From the NCBI RefSeq assembly GCF_018437505.1, contig NZ_CP072467.1, positions 5,108,010 to 5,172,009 on the forward strand: DNA of 64,000 bases, given 5' to 3'. The translations under genes and the position numbers were made by a program. The DNA comes from Spiractinospora alimapuensis (GTDB lineage: Bacteria; Actinomycetota; Actinomycetes; Streptosporangiales; Streptosporangiaceae). The notes below the pieces were generated by a model. It had not been told where the DNA came from, made no database searches, and saw only the letters and a program-made list of their open reading frames with translations. Positions 1-8,646 of the stretch are shown in pieces; the first letter of the stretch is position 1, and every line of letters begins with the position of its first letter.

Positions 1-125
1 TGTTCCCCGTCGTCCGCAACACGGCGGGATTCACGTTGCGCTACTCCGTCCCCGGCGCCGAGGACACCAGGAACGCCTCCTGGTCCGTCCTCGGCTTCAA
101 CGTCCCCCTGGCCGTCGACGACTAG
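1..125 (+). CDS. C-terminal end of an unidentified protein (partial)
   Basis: An open frame enters from the left edge and stops at TAG 123-125. It gives about 40 residues, starting FPVVRNTAGF and ending VPLAVDD. Codon use has G/C-rich third positions, as expected for a real gene here. The fragment is too short to assign a family or function. It is followed by about 260 bases of AT-richer DNA that probably holds the promoter of the next operon. Confidence 0.5.
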   Translation, partial: FPVVRNTAGFTLRYSVPGAEDTRNASWSVLGFNVPLAVDD

Positions 126-222
126 CCGGCCCCGGAAAGGAGTCCCCGACCGACCACGCCGAGCACGTGCTCGCGCATGCCCTGGTGGCGATAAATGGGG
201 CCAAAAAATCACCGTGGTGCGT

Positions 223-239
223 GTTAAGAACTCTTGACT
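223..239 (+). promoter_or_regulatory. Candidate operator and -35 box of the polyol operon
   Basis: GTTAAGA (223-229) and TCTTGAC (232-238) form an inverted repeat with one mismatch and a 2-base centre. It overlaps a TTGACT -35-like hexamer at 234-239. It lies in the AT-richest part of the leader, about 145 bases before the binding-protein gene. The DeoR-family regulator encoded in the operon is the natural candidate ligand, but that link is inference. I could not find a convincing -10 box at 17 bp. Confidence 0.35.
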
Positions 240-383
240 TCATGTGAAATTGTGGGGCACGCTCAGGATTCAACGCGGAGAGCGCGGGGCGCGACTTGGG
301 TCGTTCGGGACGTGTCCACGGCGAATTATCCCTGATCGGCCGCGTTGTGGGACAGGTGTCCGCGCCGGGATATGGAGGTCGGG

Positions 384-1841
384 TTGAACAACAACAGGAA
401 CAACCATCCTGGGAATTTCACGCGCCTCGCTAACATGAACCGCCGTTCGATGCTCCGCATGGCGGGCTCGGCGGTGGCGCTGGGTGCCGGAGTGCCCCTG
501 CTCAACGCCTGCGGATTCGGCGGAGGCGAAACCGACGGCGACTCGGAGGCCAACGAGGTCACCGGGGATTTCGACTGGAAGAAGCACGACGGCACCACCG
601 TGCGTCTGTTGATGAACAGGCACCCGTTCACCGACGCCCTGCGCGCCCACATGGACGAGTTCCAAGATCTCACCGGGATCACCCTCGAAATCGACGAGTT
701 CCCGGAGTCGAACTACTTCGACAAAGTCACCCTGGAGTTGCAGTCCCAGCAGGGAAACTACGACGCGTTCATGATCGGCGCCTACATGGTGTGGCAATAC
801 GGCCCACCTGGTTATCTCGAGGACCTCAATCCGTGGATTCAGAACTCCTCCGCCACCCACGCCGAGTTCGAACCCGACGACTTCTTTCCCAACCTGCTCG
901 CCGCCGGCCAATGGGACTTCACTCCCGGCTCGGAGCTGGGCGGCAGCGACCAGCAGTGGATGCTGCCGTGGGGCTTCGAGAGCAACTGCATCGCCTACCG
1001 CACCGACGTGTTCGACGCCCTGGGGGTGAGCCCCGCGGAGACCTTCGACGAGCTCATCGACCTAGCCCAGACAATCACCGAGCGTGCCCCTGACGAGGGC
1101 TTCGACGACATGTACGGCATCGCCGTGCGCGGATCCCGGGAGTGGGCGACCATCCACCCGGGCTTCATGACCATGTACACACGGCTCGGACTCCAGGACT
1201 TCGAGGTCGACGGGGAGACTCTGATCCCCCGCATGAACACCCCCGAGGCCGTGGAGTTCACCGAGAAGTGGGCCGACATGGTGCGTGAGTCCGGGCCCGA
1301 CGGGTGGACCTCCTACACCTGGTACGACGCCTCCAGCGACCTCGGCGACGGACGGGCCGCGATGCTCTTCGACGCCAGCAACGCCTCCTACTTCCAGAAC
1401 CAGGACACCGCGGCCGCGGGCAAACTCGCCTGGCACCCCGGACCCACCGGCCCCGACGGGTCCCTGGCCACCAACCTGTGGATCTGGTCGCTGGCGATGA
1501 ACTCAGCGTCGGAGAACAAGCAGGCCGCCTGGTGGTTCATCCAGTGGGCGACCTCCAAGGAGCACCTGCAGTGGGCCGCGGAGAACGAGCAGCACATCGA
1601 CACCGTGCGCCAGTCGGTGGCCGAGTCCCCCGAGTACGTCGACACCCTTGCCGAGAACGAGCAGTATCTGGAGACCTTCGAGGCGGTGGTCGAGGAGAGC
1701 CAGATCCAGTTCACGCCGCAGGCCGAGTTCTTCGACGCCACGACCTCCTGGGCGGCCGCGTTGCAGGAGATCTACGGCGGCGCCGACGCGCAGGAGACGC
1801 TGGACGGATTGGCTGACGAACTGGACGAGAGAGTCAACTGA
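384..1841 (+). CDS. ABC transporter sugar/polyol-binding lipoprotein
   Basis: This is the extracellular solute-binding protein of a carbohydrate-uptake (CUT1-type) ABC transporter, 485 aa. The best start is TTG 384, with a perfect GGAGG at 374-378 and a 5-base spacer; the ATG codons at 372 and 435 lack a good ribosome site. The N-terminus carries a twin-arginine motif (NRRSMLR, residues 19-25), a hydrophobic stretch and the lipobox LLNAC with Cys43. It is therefore probably exported by Tat and lipid-anchored outside the membrane. The stop overlaps the next start (TGATG), so it is the first gene of a coupled operon. The downstream kinase and GlpD-type enzyme suggest the ligand is a polyol such as glycerol or a tetritol; this is inference. 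Confidence 0.85.
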   Translation: MNNNRNNHPGNFTRLANMNRRSMLRMAGSAVALGAGVPLLNACGFGGGETDGDSEANEVTGDFDWKKHDGTTVRLLMNRHPFTDALRAHMDEFQDLTGITLEIDEFPESNYFDKVTLELQSQQGNYDAFMIGAYMVWQYGPPGYLEDLNPWIQNSSATHAEFEPDDFFPNLLAAGQWDFTPGSELGGSDQQWMLPWGFESNCIAYRTDVFDALGVSPAETFDELIDLAQTITERAPDEGFDDMYGIAVRGSREWATIHPGFMTMYTRLGLQDFEVDGETLIPRMNTPEAVEFTEKWADMVRESGPDGWTSYTWYDASSDLGDGRAAMLFDASNASYFQNQDTAAAGKLAWHPGPTGPDGSLATNLWIWSLAMNSASENKQAAWWFIQWATSKEHLQWAAENEQHIDTVRQSVAESPEYVDTLAENEQYLETFEAVVEESQIQFTPQAEFFDATTSWAAALQEIYGGADAQETLDGLADELDERVN

Positions 1842-2791
1842 TGTCGGTTGCCGTTCCGTCGTCGACGCGGACCGAGCGTGGGTCACCGGCTCCGGGACCG
1901 GACACGCCGCGGGTCTCCCGTCGACGCCGGGCCCTGCGCCCCTACCTGCTCGCCGTACCGGCGGTGCTGCTGTGTGTGGGCATCCTCTACCCGTTCTTCC
2001 TCGGCGCGTCCTACACCCTGTTCGACTTCTCCGCCCAGAACCCCGACCCCGACATGGTGGGTGCGGAGAACTACACCACGATCCTCACCAGTGCGGCGTT
2101 CTGGAACTCCGCCCGCGTCACCGCGATCTACGCCATCGGGGCCACGGTGGTGGAGACGGTGCTCGGCGTAGGTATCGCGCTGCTGCTGAACCGTTCCACC
2201 ATCCTGGGCCGGATGTTGGAGCGGGTGGTCATCATCCCGCTGATGGTCGCCCCCGTGGTGGCCGCCATCATGTGGCGACTCCTGCTCAACCCGGAGGTGG
2301 GGTGGGTGGCACCCATCGCCGGGTGGATCGGTCTCACCCACACCGGCACCGACTCACCCGTGGCGGCGATGGTGTGGACGATCGTCGTCGACGTCTGGAT
2401 CTTCACCCCGTTCGTCACGGTGATCGCGTTGGCGGGACTGAGTTCCCTGCCGAGCTCCCCGTTCGAGGCCGCCGCCGTTGACGGCGCCGGGTGGTGGATG
2501 ACGTTCCGCCGGCTCACCCTGCCCATGCTGTGGCCCTACCTCCTGGTCGCCGTCATCTTCCGGCTCATGGACTCGGTGAAGATGTTCGACGTCATCTACA
2601 GCCTCACCAGCGGTGGCCCCGGCAGTGCCACCACCTCCATGTCCATCCAGGCCTACCAGGAGGCCATCACCTACGCCCGCTACAGCCGAGGACTCACCTA
2701 CATGCTGCTGTTGTGGGCGGTCGTGTTCGTCGTCTCCATGATCCTGGTGCGCTACCTGCGCCGGATCCAGTCCAGGGCCGCGGGGGTGTGA
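1841..2791 (+). CDS. ABC transporter permease, MalF/UgpA type
   Basis: This is an integral membrane permease of a binding-protein-dependent sugar transporter, 316 aa. It has a charged N-terminus, about six hydrophobic segments and the EAA loop (EAAAVDGAGWW, then LP at the cytoplasmic loop) that docks onto the ATPase. The ATG overlaps the binding-protein stop by one base. The second permease begins 5 bases after its stop. The two permeases should form the heterodimeric channel. The length is normal for the family. Confidence 0.9.
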   Translation: MSVAVPSSTRTERGSPAPGPDTPRVSRRRRALRPYLLAVPAVLLCVGILYPFFLGASYTLFDFSAQNPDPDMVGAENYTTILTSAAFWNSARVTAIYAIGATVVETVLGVGIALLLNRSTILGRMLERVVIIPLMVAPVVAAIMWRLLLNPEVGWVAPIAGWIGLTHTGTDSPVAAMVWTIVVDVWIFTPFVTVIALAGLSSLPSSPFEAAAVDGAGWWMTFRRLTLPMLWPYLLVAVIFRLMDSVKMFDVIYSLTSGGPGSATTSMSIQAYQEAITYARYSRGLTYMLLLWAVVFVVSMILVRYLRRIQSRAAGV

Positions 2792-2796
2792 CACCG

Positions 2797-3660
2797 ATGC
2801 CCACCACGAACGAGGCCCCACGGCCCGGGCGACTGCGACGGTTCGTCCTGGACCGGCTCACCGACGCCACCCTCCTGGTCTACTTCGCGTTCGCGCTGCT
2901 GCCGGTGCTGTTCATCGTCCTGCTCAGCCTGAAGACCAACGCCGAACAGACCACCACCCACCTCTCCTTCGCGCCGACCTTCGACAACTACCGATCGGTG
3001 CTGGGGCTCGACGACACCGGGTCCTCCTACCTGAGGTTCTTCATGTCGAGCCTCATCACCTCGGTGGGGGCGGTGCTGGTCTCCCTCGCCATCGGCATCC
3101 CCATGGCCTACGCCGCGGCACGCTACCGTTTCCGCCGCAGCGAGGATCTCATGTTCATGCTGCTCAGCTTCAGGTTCGCACCGGAGCTGACGGTGATCAT
3201 CCCGCTGGCCGTGCTGTACCAACAGATGGGGCTCTACGACACCCACGTGGGCATGATCTGGGTGCTGCAGCTCGTCACCATGCCGCTCGTGGTGTGGATC
3301 CTGCGGTCGTTCTTCCAGGACATGCCGGCGGAACTGGAGGAGGCGGCGCTCCTGGACGGCTACACACGCCGCCAGGCCTTCTTCCGGGTCGCGTTGCCGC
3401 TGGTCTCGCCGGGAATCGCCGCTGTGTCGCTGCTGGCGTTCATCTTCGCGTGGAACAACTTCATCTTTCCCTTCACGCTCACCTCGGGCAACGCCCAGAC
3501 CGTGACCGTGAGCACGCTGGCGTTCCTCGGAGGCAACCAGGTGCGGTTCAACCTCGTGGCCGCCGGCGCGGTGATGGCGGCGCTACCGCCGCTGATCCTC
3601 GCACTGCTCATCCAGCGCTACCTGGTGCGCGGACTGTCGTTCGGGGCGGTGAAGAGCTGA
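2797..3660 (+). CDS. ABC transporter permease, MalG/UgpE type
   Basis: This is the second membrane permease of the same importer, 287 aa. It has a first membrane span near residues 22-42, several more spans and an EAA motif (EEAALLDGYTRR) near residue 180. ATG 2797 follows the upstream stop by 5 bases and gives the usual MalG-like N-terminus; the open frame extends upstream but only inside the previous gene. The stop overlaps the ATPase start (TGATG). Confidence 0.9.
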   Translation: MPTTNEAPRPGRLRRFVLDRLTDATLLVYFAFALLPVLFIVLLSLKTNAEQTTTHLSFAPTFDNYRSVLGLDDTGSSYLRFFMSSLITSVGAVLVSLAIGIPMAYAAARYRFRRSEDLMFMLLSFRFAPELTVIIPLAVLYQQMGLYDTHVGMIWVLQLVTMPLVVWILRSFFQDMPAELEEAALLDGYTRRQAFFRVALPLVSPGIAAVSLLAFIFAWNNFIFPFTLTSGNAQTVTVSTLAFLGGNQVRFNLVAAGAVMAALPPLILALLIQRYLVRGLSFGAVKS

Positions 3661-4808
3661 TGGCCACGGTCGAGGTCACTGACCTGCACAAGAAGTTCGG
3701 TAGCGTCGCCGCACTCGAGGGCGTCACCTTCGACGTGCGTGACGGCGAGTTCTTCTGCCTGCTCGGTCCCTCGGGTGCGGGAAAGACCACCACGTTGAAG
3801 ACCATCGCGGGGTTGTTGGAACCCAACACCGGCACCGTGCACCTCAACGGTGTCGACGTGGCCGATGTCGAGCCCAACCATCGCGGCCTGGCCATGTGCT
3901 TCGAGAGCTACGCCCTCTACCCGCAACTGAACGTCTTCGCCAACATGGCCTCACCCCTACGGTCGCCGCGGCTGAGGCAACCCGAGGAGCGGGTCCGCGC
4001 CCGCGTGGAGGAGATCGCGGGCATGTTGGGCATCGACCACCTCCTCGAACGCGGCGTCGGCCAACTCTCCAACGGACAGCGCCAGCGCGTCGCGCTCGGC
4101 CGGGTGCTGGTACGCCCCGCCAGCGCCTACCTCCTCGACGAACCCCTGGCTCACCTCGACGCCAAGCTCCGCACCGAGATGCGCGCGGAGCTGAAGTCCA
4201 TCGCGCACAGCGGCCTCAACACGACCACCATCTACGTCACCCACGACTACGTCGAGGCGTTGTCCCTCGCCGACCGGATCGCCGTCATCCACCAGGGGCG
4301 GATCCAACAGGTGGGCACACCCGAGGAGGTGTGGCGCGCGCCCGACAACGCCTTCGTCGCCCAGACCTTCGGCAAGCCACGTATCACCCTCGTGCCCGGA
4401 CACCTGAACACCGGTGCCCGGGGAATGGTGTTCGAAGGCGGGGACGGGGGGATCCGACTTCCCCTGCCGCACCTCGACACCTCCGCCGGTACCGCCGCCA
4501 CGACGGGACGCGTCACCACCGGTGACGAGCTCCAGGTCGGGATCCGTCCCCGGGACCTGACCCTGCGCACGGACGAGGATCACATCCCCGACGACCAGGT
4601 CCGGTTGGACGGAACCGTCTATGTGCTCGAGCATCTCGGGAGACAGACGGAGGTCACCGTGCGCGTTGGCGGGGTGCTGCTCTCGGTCGTGGCACAACGC
4701 GCCGAGGTCGCCGCCCTGGGCATCAACGATCAAGTGTCACTGTCCCTGGACCCCAGGTCCGCGCACGTGTTCCTCCCGGGAGACGAAGGAAAGAGGATCA
4801 CACATTGA
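3660..4808 (+). CDS. ABC transporter ATPase 1, MalK/UgpC type
   Basis: This is the cytoplasmic ATPase subunit, 382 aa. It has Walker A GPSGAGKT (36-43), an ABC signature near residue 136 reading LSNGQ rather than LSGGQ, Walker B with DEP near residue 160, the switch histidine in VTHD, and a C-terminal TOBE-like region of about 130 residues. The operon encodes a second MalK-type ATPase (6324-7403) with its own altered signature (LSSGQ), so the transporter probably uses an ATPase heterodimer. From memory, the Rhizobium glycerol transporter (GlpS/GlpT) does the same. The TTG start of the regulator overlaps this stop. Confidence 0.88.
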   Translation: MATVEVTDLHKKFGSVAALEGVTFDVRDGEFFCLLGPSGAGKTTTLKTIAGLLEPNTGTVHLNGVDVADVEPNHRGLAMCFESYALYPQLNVFANMASPLRSPRLRQPEERVRARVEEIAGMLGIDHLLERGVGQLSNGQRQRVALGRVLVRPASAYLLDEPLAHLDAKLRTEMRAELKSIAHSGLNTTTIYVTHDYVEALSLADRIAVIHQGRIQQVGTPEEVWRAPDNAFVAQTFGKPRITLVPGHLNTGARGMVFEGGDGGIRLPLPHLDTSAGTAATTGRVTTGDELQVGIRPRDLTLRTDEDHIPDDQVRLDGTVYVLEHLGRQTEVTVRVGGVLLSVVAQRAEVAALGINDQVSLSLDPRSAHVFLPGDEGKRITH

Positions 4809-5584
4809 CGGGGGAAAAGGCCCGCACACCCGAGGACCGACAGCGACAGATCACCGACGTCGTGCTGGAGCGCGGGAGTATCTCGGCGCAGGAACTGTCG
4901 GAGACGTTCGGAGTCAGCGTCATGACCATCCACCGTGACCTGGACGAACTAGCCCGCCGTGGAGTCGTCCGCAAGTTCCGCGGCGGGGTCACCGCCCTGC
5001 CGTCGGGAGTCTTCGAGTCCAACGTGGCCTACCGGCGCAAGGCCATGCAGGGGGAGAAGGACGCCATCGCCAAGCGCGCGGCCAGCCACGTGGAGCCCGG
5101 CATGTCCATCATGCTGGACGACGCCACCACGACCAGCGCGATGATCCCGCACCTCGCCGGCATCACGCCGTTGCGGGTCGCCACCAACTACCTCGACGGG
5201 ATGCGTCGCCTCAGCGCGATGCCGAGTATCTCCCTAATGGCCCTCGGCGGTGACTACGACCCTCTGCACGATTCCTTCCTCGGTGTCTCCTGCGTCGAGT
5301 GCATCGAGTCCATCCGGGTCGACGCGGTGTTCGTCTCCACCTCGGCCCTGTCGGGCAGCTTCGCGTACCACCAGGAGGACCGCATCGTCACCGTCAAACG
5401 CACCATGCTGGACGTCGCCGCGAAACGCTACCTGCTGATGGACCACACCAAGCTGGGCAAGGTCGCCCTCCACCGCCTGGTCCCGCTCGCGGAGTTCGAC
5501 CTGGTGATCGTGGACGCCGGCACCCCGTCGGAGGTCATCAACGACATGGCCCGCAACGACGTCCGGTTCGAGGTCGCGACGTGA
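4805..5584 (+). CDS. DeoR/GlpR-family transcriptional regulator
   Basis: This is a DeoR-type repressor, 259 aa. The N-terminal helix-turn-helix (about residues 16-56) contains the family pattern VSVMTIHRDLDEL followed by RKFRGG. The rest is the sugar-phosphate sensing DeoRC domain, including a conserved VDAVFVSTSAL segment and a C-terminal VIVDAG. The start is TTG, with TTGA overlapping the ATPase stop. It is the likely local regulator of the operon, responding to a phosphorylated intermediate made by the kinase. A candidate operator is noted at 223-238. Confidence 0.88.
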   Translation: MTGEKARTPEDRQRQITDVVLERGSISAQELSETFGVSVMTIHRDLDELARRGVVRKFRGGVTALPSGVFESNVAYRRKAMQGEKDAIAKRAASHVEPGMSIMLDDATTTSAMIPHLAGITPLRVATNYLDGMRRLSAMPSISLMALGGDYDPLHDSFLGVSCVECIESIRVDAVFVSTSALSGSFAYHQEDRIVTVKRTMLDVAAKRYLLMDHTKLGKVALHRLVPLAEFDLVIVDAGTPSEVINDMARNDVRFEVAT

Positions 5585-6327
5585 GGGCCGCGCCGACCCC
5601 GGTCCGTGGCGTGGTTCTTGACCTCGACGGCGTCATCGTGCACAGCGAACACCTCTGGGAGCGGGGGTGGCAGACCTGCTCCGCTCGCCGTGGCACCCGA
5701 TGGGGCCCGGAGGACACCACTACCGTGCAGGGCATGAGCGCGCCCGAGTGGGCCCGCTACCTCGCCGAACGCGTGGGCGCGCCGGACGACGCCGAGAAAG
5801 TGCGCGCCGAGTGTGTCGCCGACGTCGTCCGGGCGGTGGAGGAGGGGGAGGCACCACTGCTGCCCGGCGCCGACACACTCGTCGCCGAACTCAGCGCACG
5901 CGTCCCGGTCGGACTCGCCTCCTCCGCGGCCCGCCCCGTCATCGACGCCGTGCTGCACACCCACGCCCTACATGACCACTTCACCGCGACGGTCTCCAGC
6001 GAGGAAGTGGAGCGCGGCAAGCCCCAGCCGGACGTCTACCTCGCCGCCAGCCACGCCATCGGCATCCCCGCCCAGGAGGGGCTGGCGATGGAGGACTCCG
6101 GCAACGGCATCCGCGCCGCGCACGCCGCCGGGCTGTGGGTGGTCGCCATCCCCAACCCCGACTACCCCCCGGGGCCGGACGCCCTGCGCCTCGCCGACCA
6201 CATCGCCGCCGACCACCGCGACGCGCTGGCCCACGCACTGGCGCACGTTCGGGGGTGCGACAGTGACCACACTCGATCCGCGCCGCCGCGGGGTGAACCC
6301 GCCGCCAGAAACGGGGCTCAGCCGTGA
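5581..6327 (+). CDS. HAD-superfamily phosphatase/phosphomutase (beta-PGM-like)
   Basis: This is a cytoplasmic HAD hydrolase, 248 aa. The GTG start overlaps the regulator stop (GTGA). Motif I is DLDGV, with the nucleophile and acid/base aspartates at residues 14 and 16. Motif II lies in LASSAA, and motif IV in AMEDSGNG; the cap follows motif I, as in beta-phosphoglucomutase and sugar-phosphate phosphatases. Lying inside a transporter operon, it probably acts on a sugar or polyol phosphate of this pathway. The substrate cannot be told from sequence. Confidence 0.8.
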   Translation: MRAAPTPVRGVVLDLDGVIVHSEHLWERGWQTCSARRGTRWGPEDTTTVQGMSAPEWARYLAERVGAPDDAEKVRAECVADVVRAVEEGEAPLLPGADTLVAELSARVPVGLASSAARPVIDAVLHTHALHDHFTATVSSEEVERGKPQPDVYLAASHAIGIPAQEGLAMEDSGNGIRAAHAAGLWVVAIPNPDYPPGPDALRLADHIAADHRDALAHALAHVRGCDSDHTRSAPPRGEPAARNGAQP

Positions 6328-7403
6328 GTAGCCTGCAGCTGATCGACCTCACCAAGATCTACCAGACCCGCGGCCGGCCGCCGGTGGAGGCCGTCAGCGG
6401 CTTCGAGCTCGAGGTGGGCAGTGGCGAGCTCGTGGCCCTGCTGGGGCCGTCTGGCTGCGGGAAGTCGACCACCCTGCGCATGGTCGCCGGCCTGGAGCAC
6501 GTGACCGGCGGCGACATCCGGATCGGCGGCACGTCTGTCGCGGGACTCCCGCCGCAGCGGCGCAACATCGGGGTCGCGTTCGAGAACTACGCCCTGTACC
6601 CGCCGCTCACGGTGGAGGAGAACATCGCCTTCGGGCTGCGTGCCCGCCGAGCCGCCCAACGCGAGGAACGGGTCGTCGACGTGGCGTCCAGGATCGGGCT
6701 CACCGACATCCTGCACCTGCGCCCGGCCGCCCTGTCGTCGGGCCAGAAGCAGCGCGTCGCCCTGGCGCGGGCCATCGCCCGCCACCCCGACGTACTCCTT
6801 CTCGACGAGCCGCTCTCCCACCTGGACGCCGCCCAACGCGACGCCACCCGGCGGGAACTCCGGCACCTCCAGCAGGAACTCGGCTACACCACCATTCTCG
6901 TCACGCACGACCAGGAAGAGGCCCTGAGCCTCGCCGACCGGGTGGTGGTGATGAACGAAGGCGCCGCCCAACAGGTCGGGACCCCCGACGAGATCTACGA
7001 CGACCCCCACGACCTCTTCGTCGCCGGCTTCGTTGGCGAACCCCCCATGAACCTGCTCCCGGGCCGCGCCACCTCCGACCGGCGGACCATTCGCCTCGGC
7101 GATGCCGTCACGATCCCGGTCACGTGCGGCGATCCGATTCCTGAGCGGGTCGTGGTGGGCGTCCGTCCTGAGGACGTCCGCGTCACCGACCGCGCGACCG
7201 CCGACCTCACCGGCCGCGTCGTCGTCCACGAGGACCTCCAGGAGTACGGCCTCGTCACCGTCCAACTTCCCGGAGAGTCCGGCCAACTGGTGGCCGAAAC
7301 CGACCCCGGCGCCCCCATACCCCCCAACACCGAAGTTCCCCTCAGCCTGCACCGAGACCGCACCTTCGTCTTCGCCACCGAGACGGGGACCCGAGTCCGG
7401 TGA
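6324..7403 (+). CDS. ABC transporter ATPase 2, MalK/UgpC type
   Basis: This is the second ATPase subunit of the operon, 359 aa. The GTG start overlaps the HAD stop (GTGA). It has Walker A GPSGCGKS (41-48), the signature LSSGQ near residue 137, Walker B LLLDEP near 160, the switch region VTHDQEEAL, and a C-terminal TOBE-like domain. It is clearly paralogous to the ATPase at 3660-4808, and both share the FE(N/S)YALYP Q-loop region. Two different MalK-like subunits with only two permeases suggest a heteromeric ATPase pair. Confidence 0.88.
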   Translation: MSSLQLIDLTKIYQTRGRPPVEAVSGFELEVGSGELVALLGPSGCGKSTTLRMVAGLEHVTGGDIRIGGTSVAGLPPQRRNIGVAFENYALYPPLTVEENIAFGLRARRAAQREERVVDVASRIGLTDILHLRPAALSSGQKQRVALARAIARHPDVLLLDEPLSHLDAAQRDATRRELRHLQQELGYTTILVTHDQEEALSLADRVVVMNEGAAQQVGTPDEIYDDPHDLFVAGFVGEPPMNLLPGRATSDRRTIRLGDAVTIPVTCGDPIPERVVVGVRPEDVRVTDRATADLTGRVVVHEDLQEYGLVTVQLPGESGQLVAETDPGAPIPPNTEVPLSLHRDRTFVFATETGTRVR

Positions 7404-7472
7404 CCCCTCGAGCGACGGCGCGGTGTGGGGAGACCAGGTACGGCGGCGGGGACACCTCACACGTCCGAACGG

Positions 7473-7504
7473 GGACGGTAGCCGCCCAGGAGGCGGTGCC
7501 GTCC
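7473..7504 (+). other. Imperfect hairpin between transport and catabolic genes
   Basis: GGACGG (7473-7478) pairs with CCGTCC (7499-7504), and the inner CCGCC (7482-7486) pairs with GGCGG (7492-7496), with small bulges between. It lies in the 195-base gap between the second ATPase gene and the dehydrogenase gene, the largest gap in the operon. It may be a partial terminator or an mRNA processing and stability element. There is no T-tract. Confidence 0.35.
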
Positions 7505-7598
7505 TGTCGTTCGGTAGGTGACGCCACGCGTTCCGGTGGAGCGCGGGAGTCGCAGCTCGTCCGTGTTCATGTTGCCCGGCCATCCAGGGAGTTGTGCT

Positions 7599-8645
7599 GT
7601 GAGTGATGGATCGATCCTCGCCGCCGGTGACGGTTTCGTCGCACCGGAACTGTTCGCAGCGGCGCTATCCGAGCAGGTGGGAGATGGGCGGGCGATTCGG
7701 GAGTTGACACTGCCCTGGCCACTGGTGCCGTTCGGGCCGGTGGCTGAGGTGGGGGAGGCCTCCGGTGACGAGGATGTCGTGATCGAGGCGCTTGGCGACG
7801 CCGAGATCGCCGTCACGCACCTCGCCCCCTTCACCGAACGGATCTTCGCAGCGGCGCCCGGGCTGCGCATGGTCGCGGTGTCCCGAGGTGGACCCGTCAA
7901 CGTCAACCTGGAAGCGGCCACCCGGCACGGGGTCGCCGTCACCTACGCTCCCGGACGCAACGCGACCGCGGTCGCCGAGTTCACCATCGGACTGATGATC
8001 GCCGCCTGCCGCAACATCGGGGCCGCCCACGCCTCGATCGTCCAGGGCGGATGGCCGACCGGCTACTTCGAGTACTCCAAGTCGGGGATCGAGCTCAGCG
8101 CCGCCACCGTCGGCCTCGTGGGATACGGCGCCGTGGGGATGCGGGTCGCCCGGCTCCTCGACGCCTTCGGCGCGCGCGTCGTCGTCTACGACCCGCACCT
8201 GCGGAAGGAGGACGTCGAGCCCACCGCCACGTTGCTGACCGACCTCGACGAACTCCTGTCCCAGTCGCAGGTCGTCAGTCTGCACCAGCGCGCCACACCC
8301 GAGACACGCGGCATGATCGGCGCCGCGCAGCTCGGGCGGATGCCCACGGGATCGGTCCTCGTCAACACCGGGCGTGGCAGCGTCCTGGACTACGCCGCCC
8401 TCACCGCGGCGCTGGAGTCCGGGCACCTCGGCGGAGCCGGACTCGACGTGTTCGACACCGAGCCGCTTCCGAACGAGGCACGACTGCGGTCCCTGTCCAA
8501 CGTCGTGCTCGCCCCGCACATCGCGGGGTGCAGTCGCCAGGTCGCCGAGCGCGCGGCCCAGATCACCGCCGCCGAGGTCGGGCGGTTCCTCCGCGGTGAA
8601 CCCCTGGCGAACCGCGCGAATCCGACGGTGCCGGGGGAGGCGTGA
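7599..8645 (+). CDS. D-isomer-specific 2-hydroxyacid dehydrogenase
   Basis: This is an NAD-dependent SerA-like dehydrogenase, 348 aa. The GTG start is placed by AGGGAG at 7586-7591. The Rossmann motif GYGAVG lies near residue 175. The catalytic Arg (NTGRGS, about 259), Glu (DTEPLP, about 287) and His (APHIAG, about 306) are all present. The ACT domain of true phosphoglycerate dehydrogenase is absent. It is 1 base from the kinase gene and presumably works in the same pathway, perhaps oxidising or reducing a hydroxyacid derived from the imported compound. The substrate is unknown. Confidence 0.82.
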   Translation: MSDGSILAAGDGFVAPELFAAALSEQVGDGRAIRELTLPWPLVPFGPVAEVGEASGDEDVVIEALGDAEIAVTHLAPFTERIFAAAPGLRMVAVSRGGPVNVNLEAATRHGVAVTYAPGRNATAVAEFTIGLMIAACRNIGAAHASIVQGGWPTGYFEYSKSGIELSAATVGLVGYGAVGMRVARLLDAFGARVVVYDPHLRKEDVEPTATLLTDLDELLSQSQVVSLHQRATPETRGMIGAAQLGRMPTGSVLVNTGRGSVLDYAALTAALESGHLGGAGLDVFDTEPLPNEARLRSLSNVVLAPHIAGCSRQVAERAAQITAAEVGRFLRGEPLANRANPTVPGEA

Positions 8646-8646
8646 C

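Noticed and set aside
345-435. Alternative ATG starts for the binding-protein gene (372 and 435)
   Set aside because: TTG 384 has a perfect GGAGG 5 bases upstream; the two ATG codons have none.
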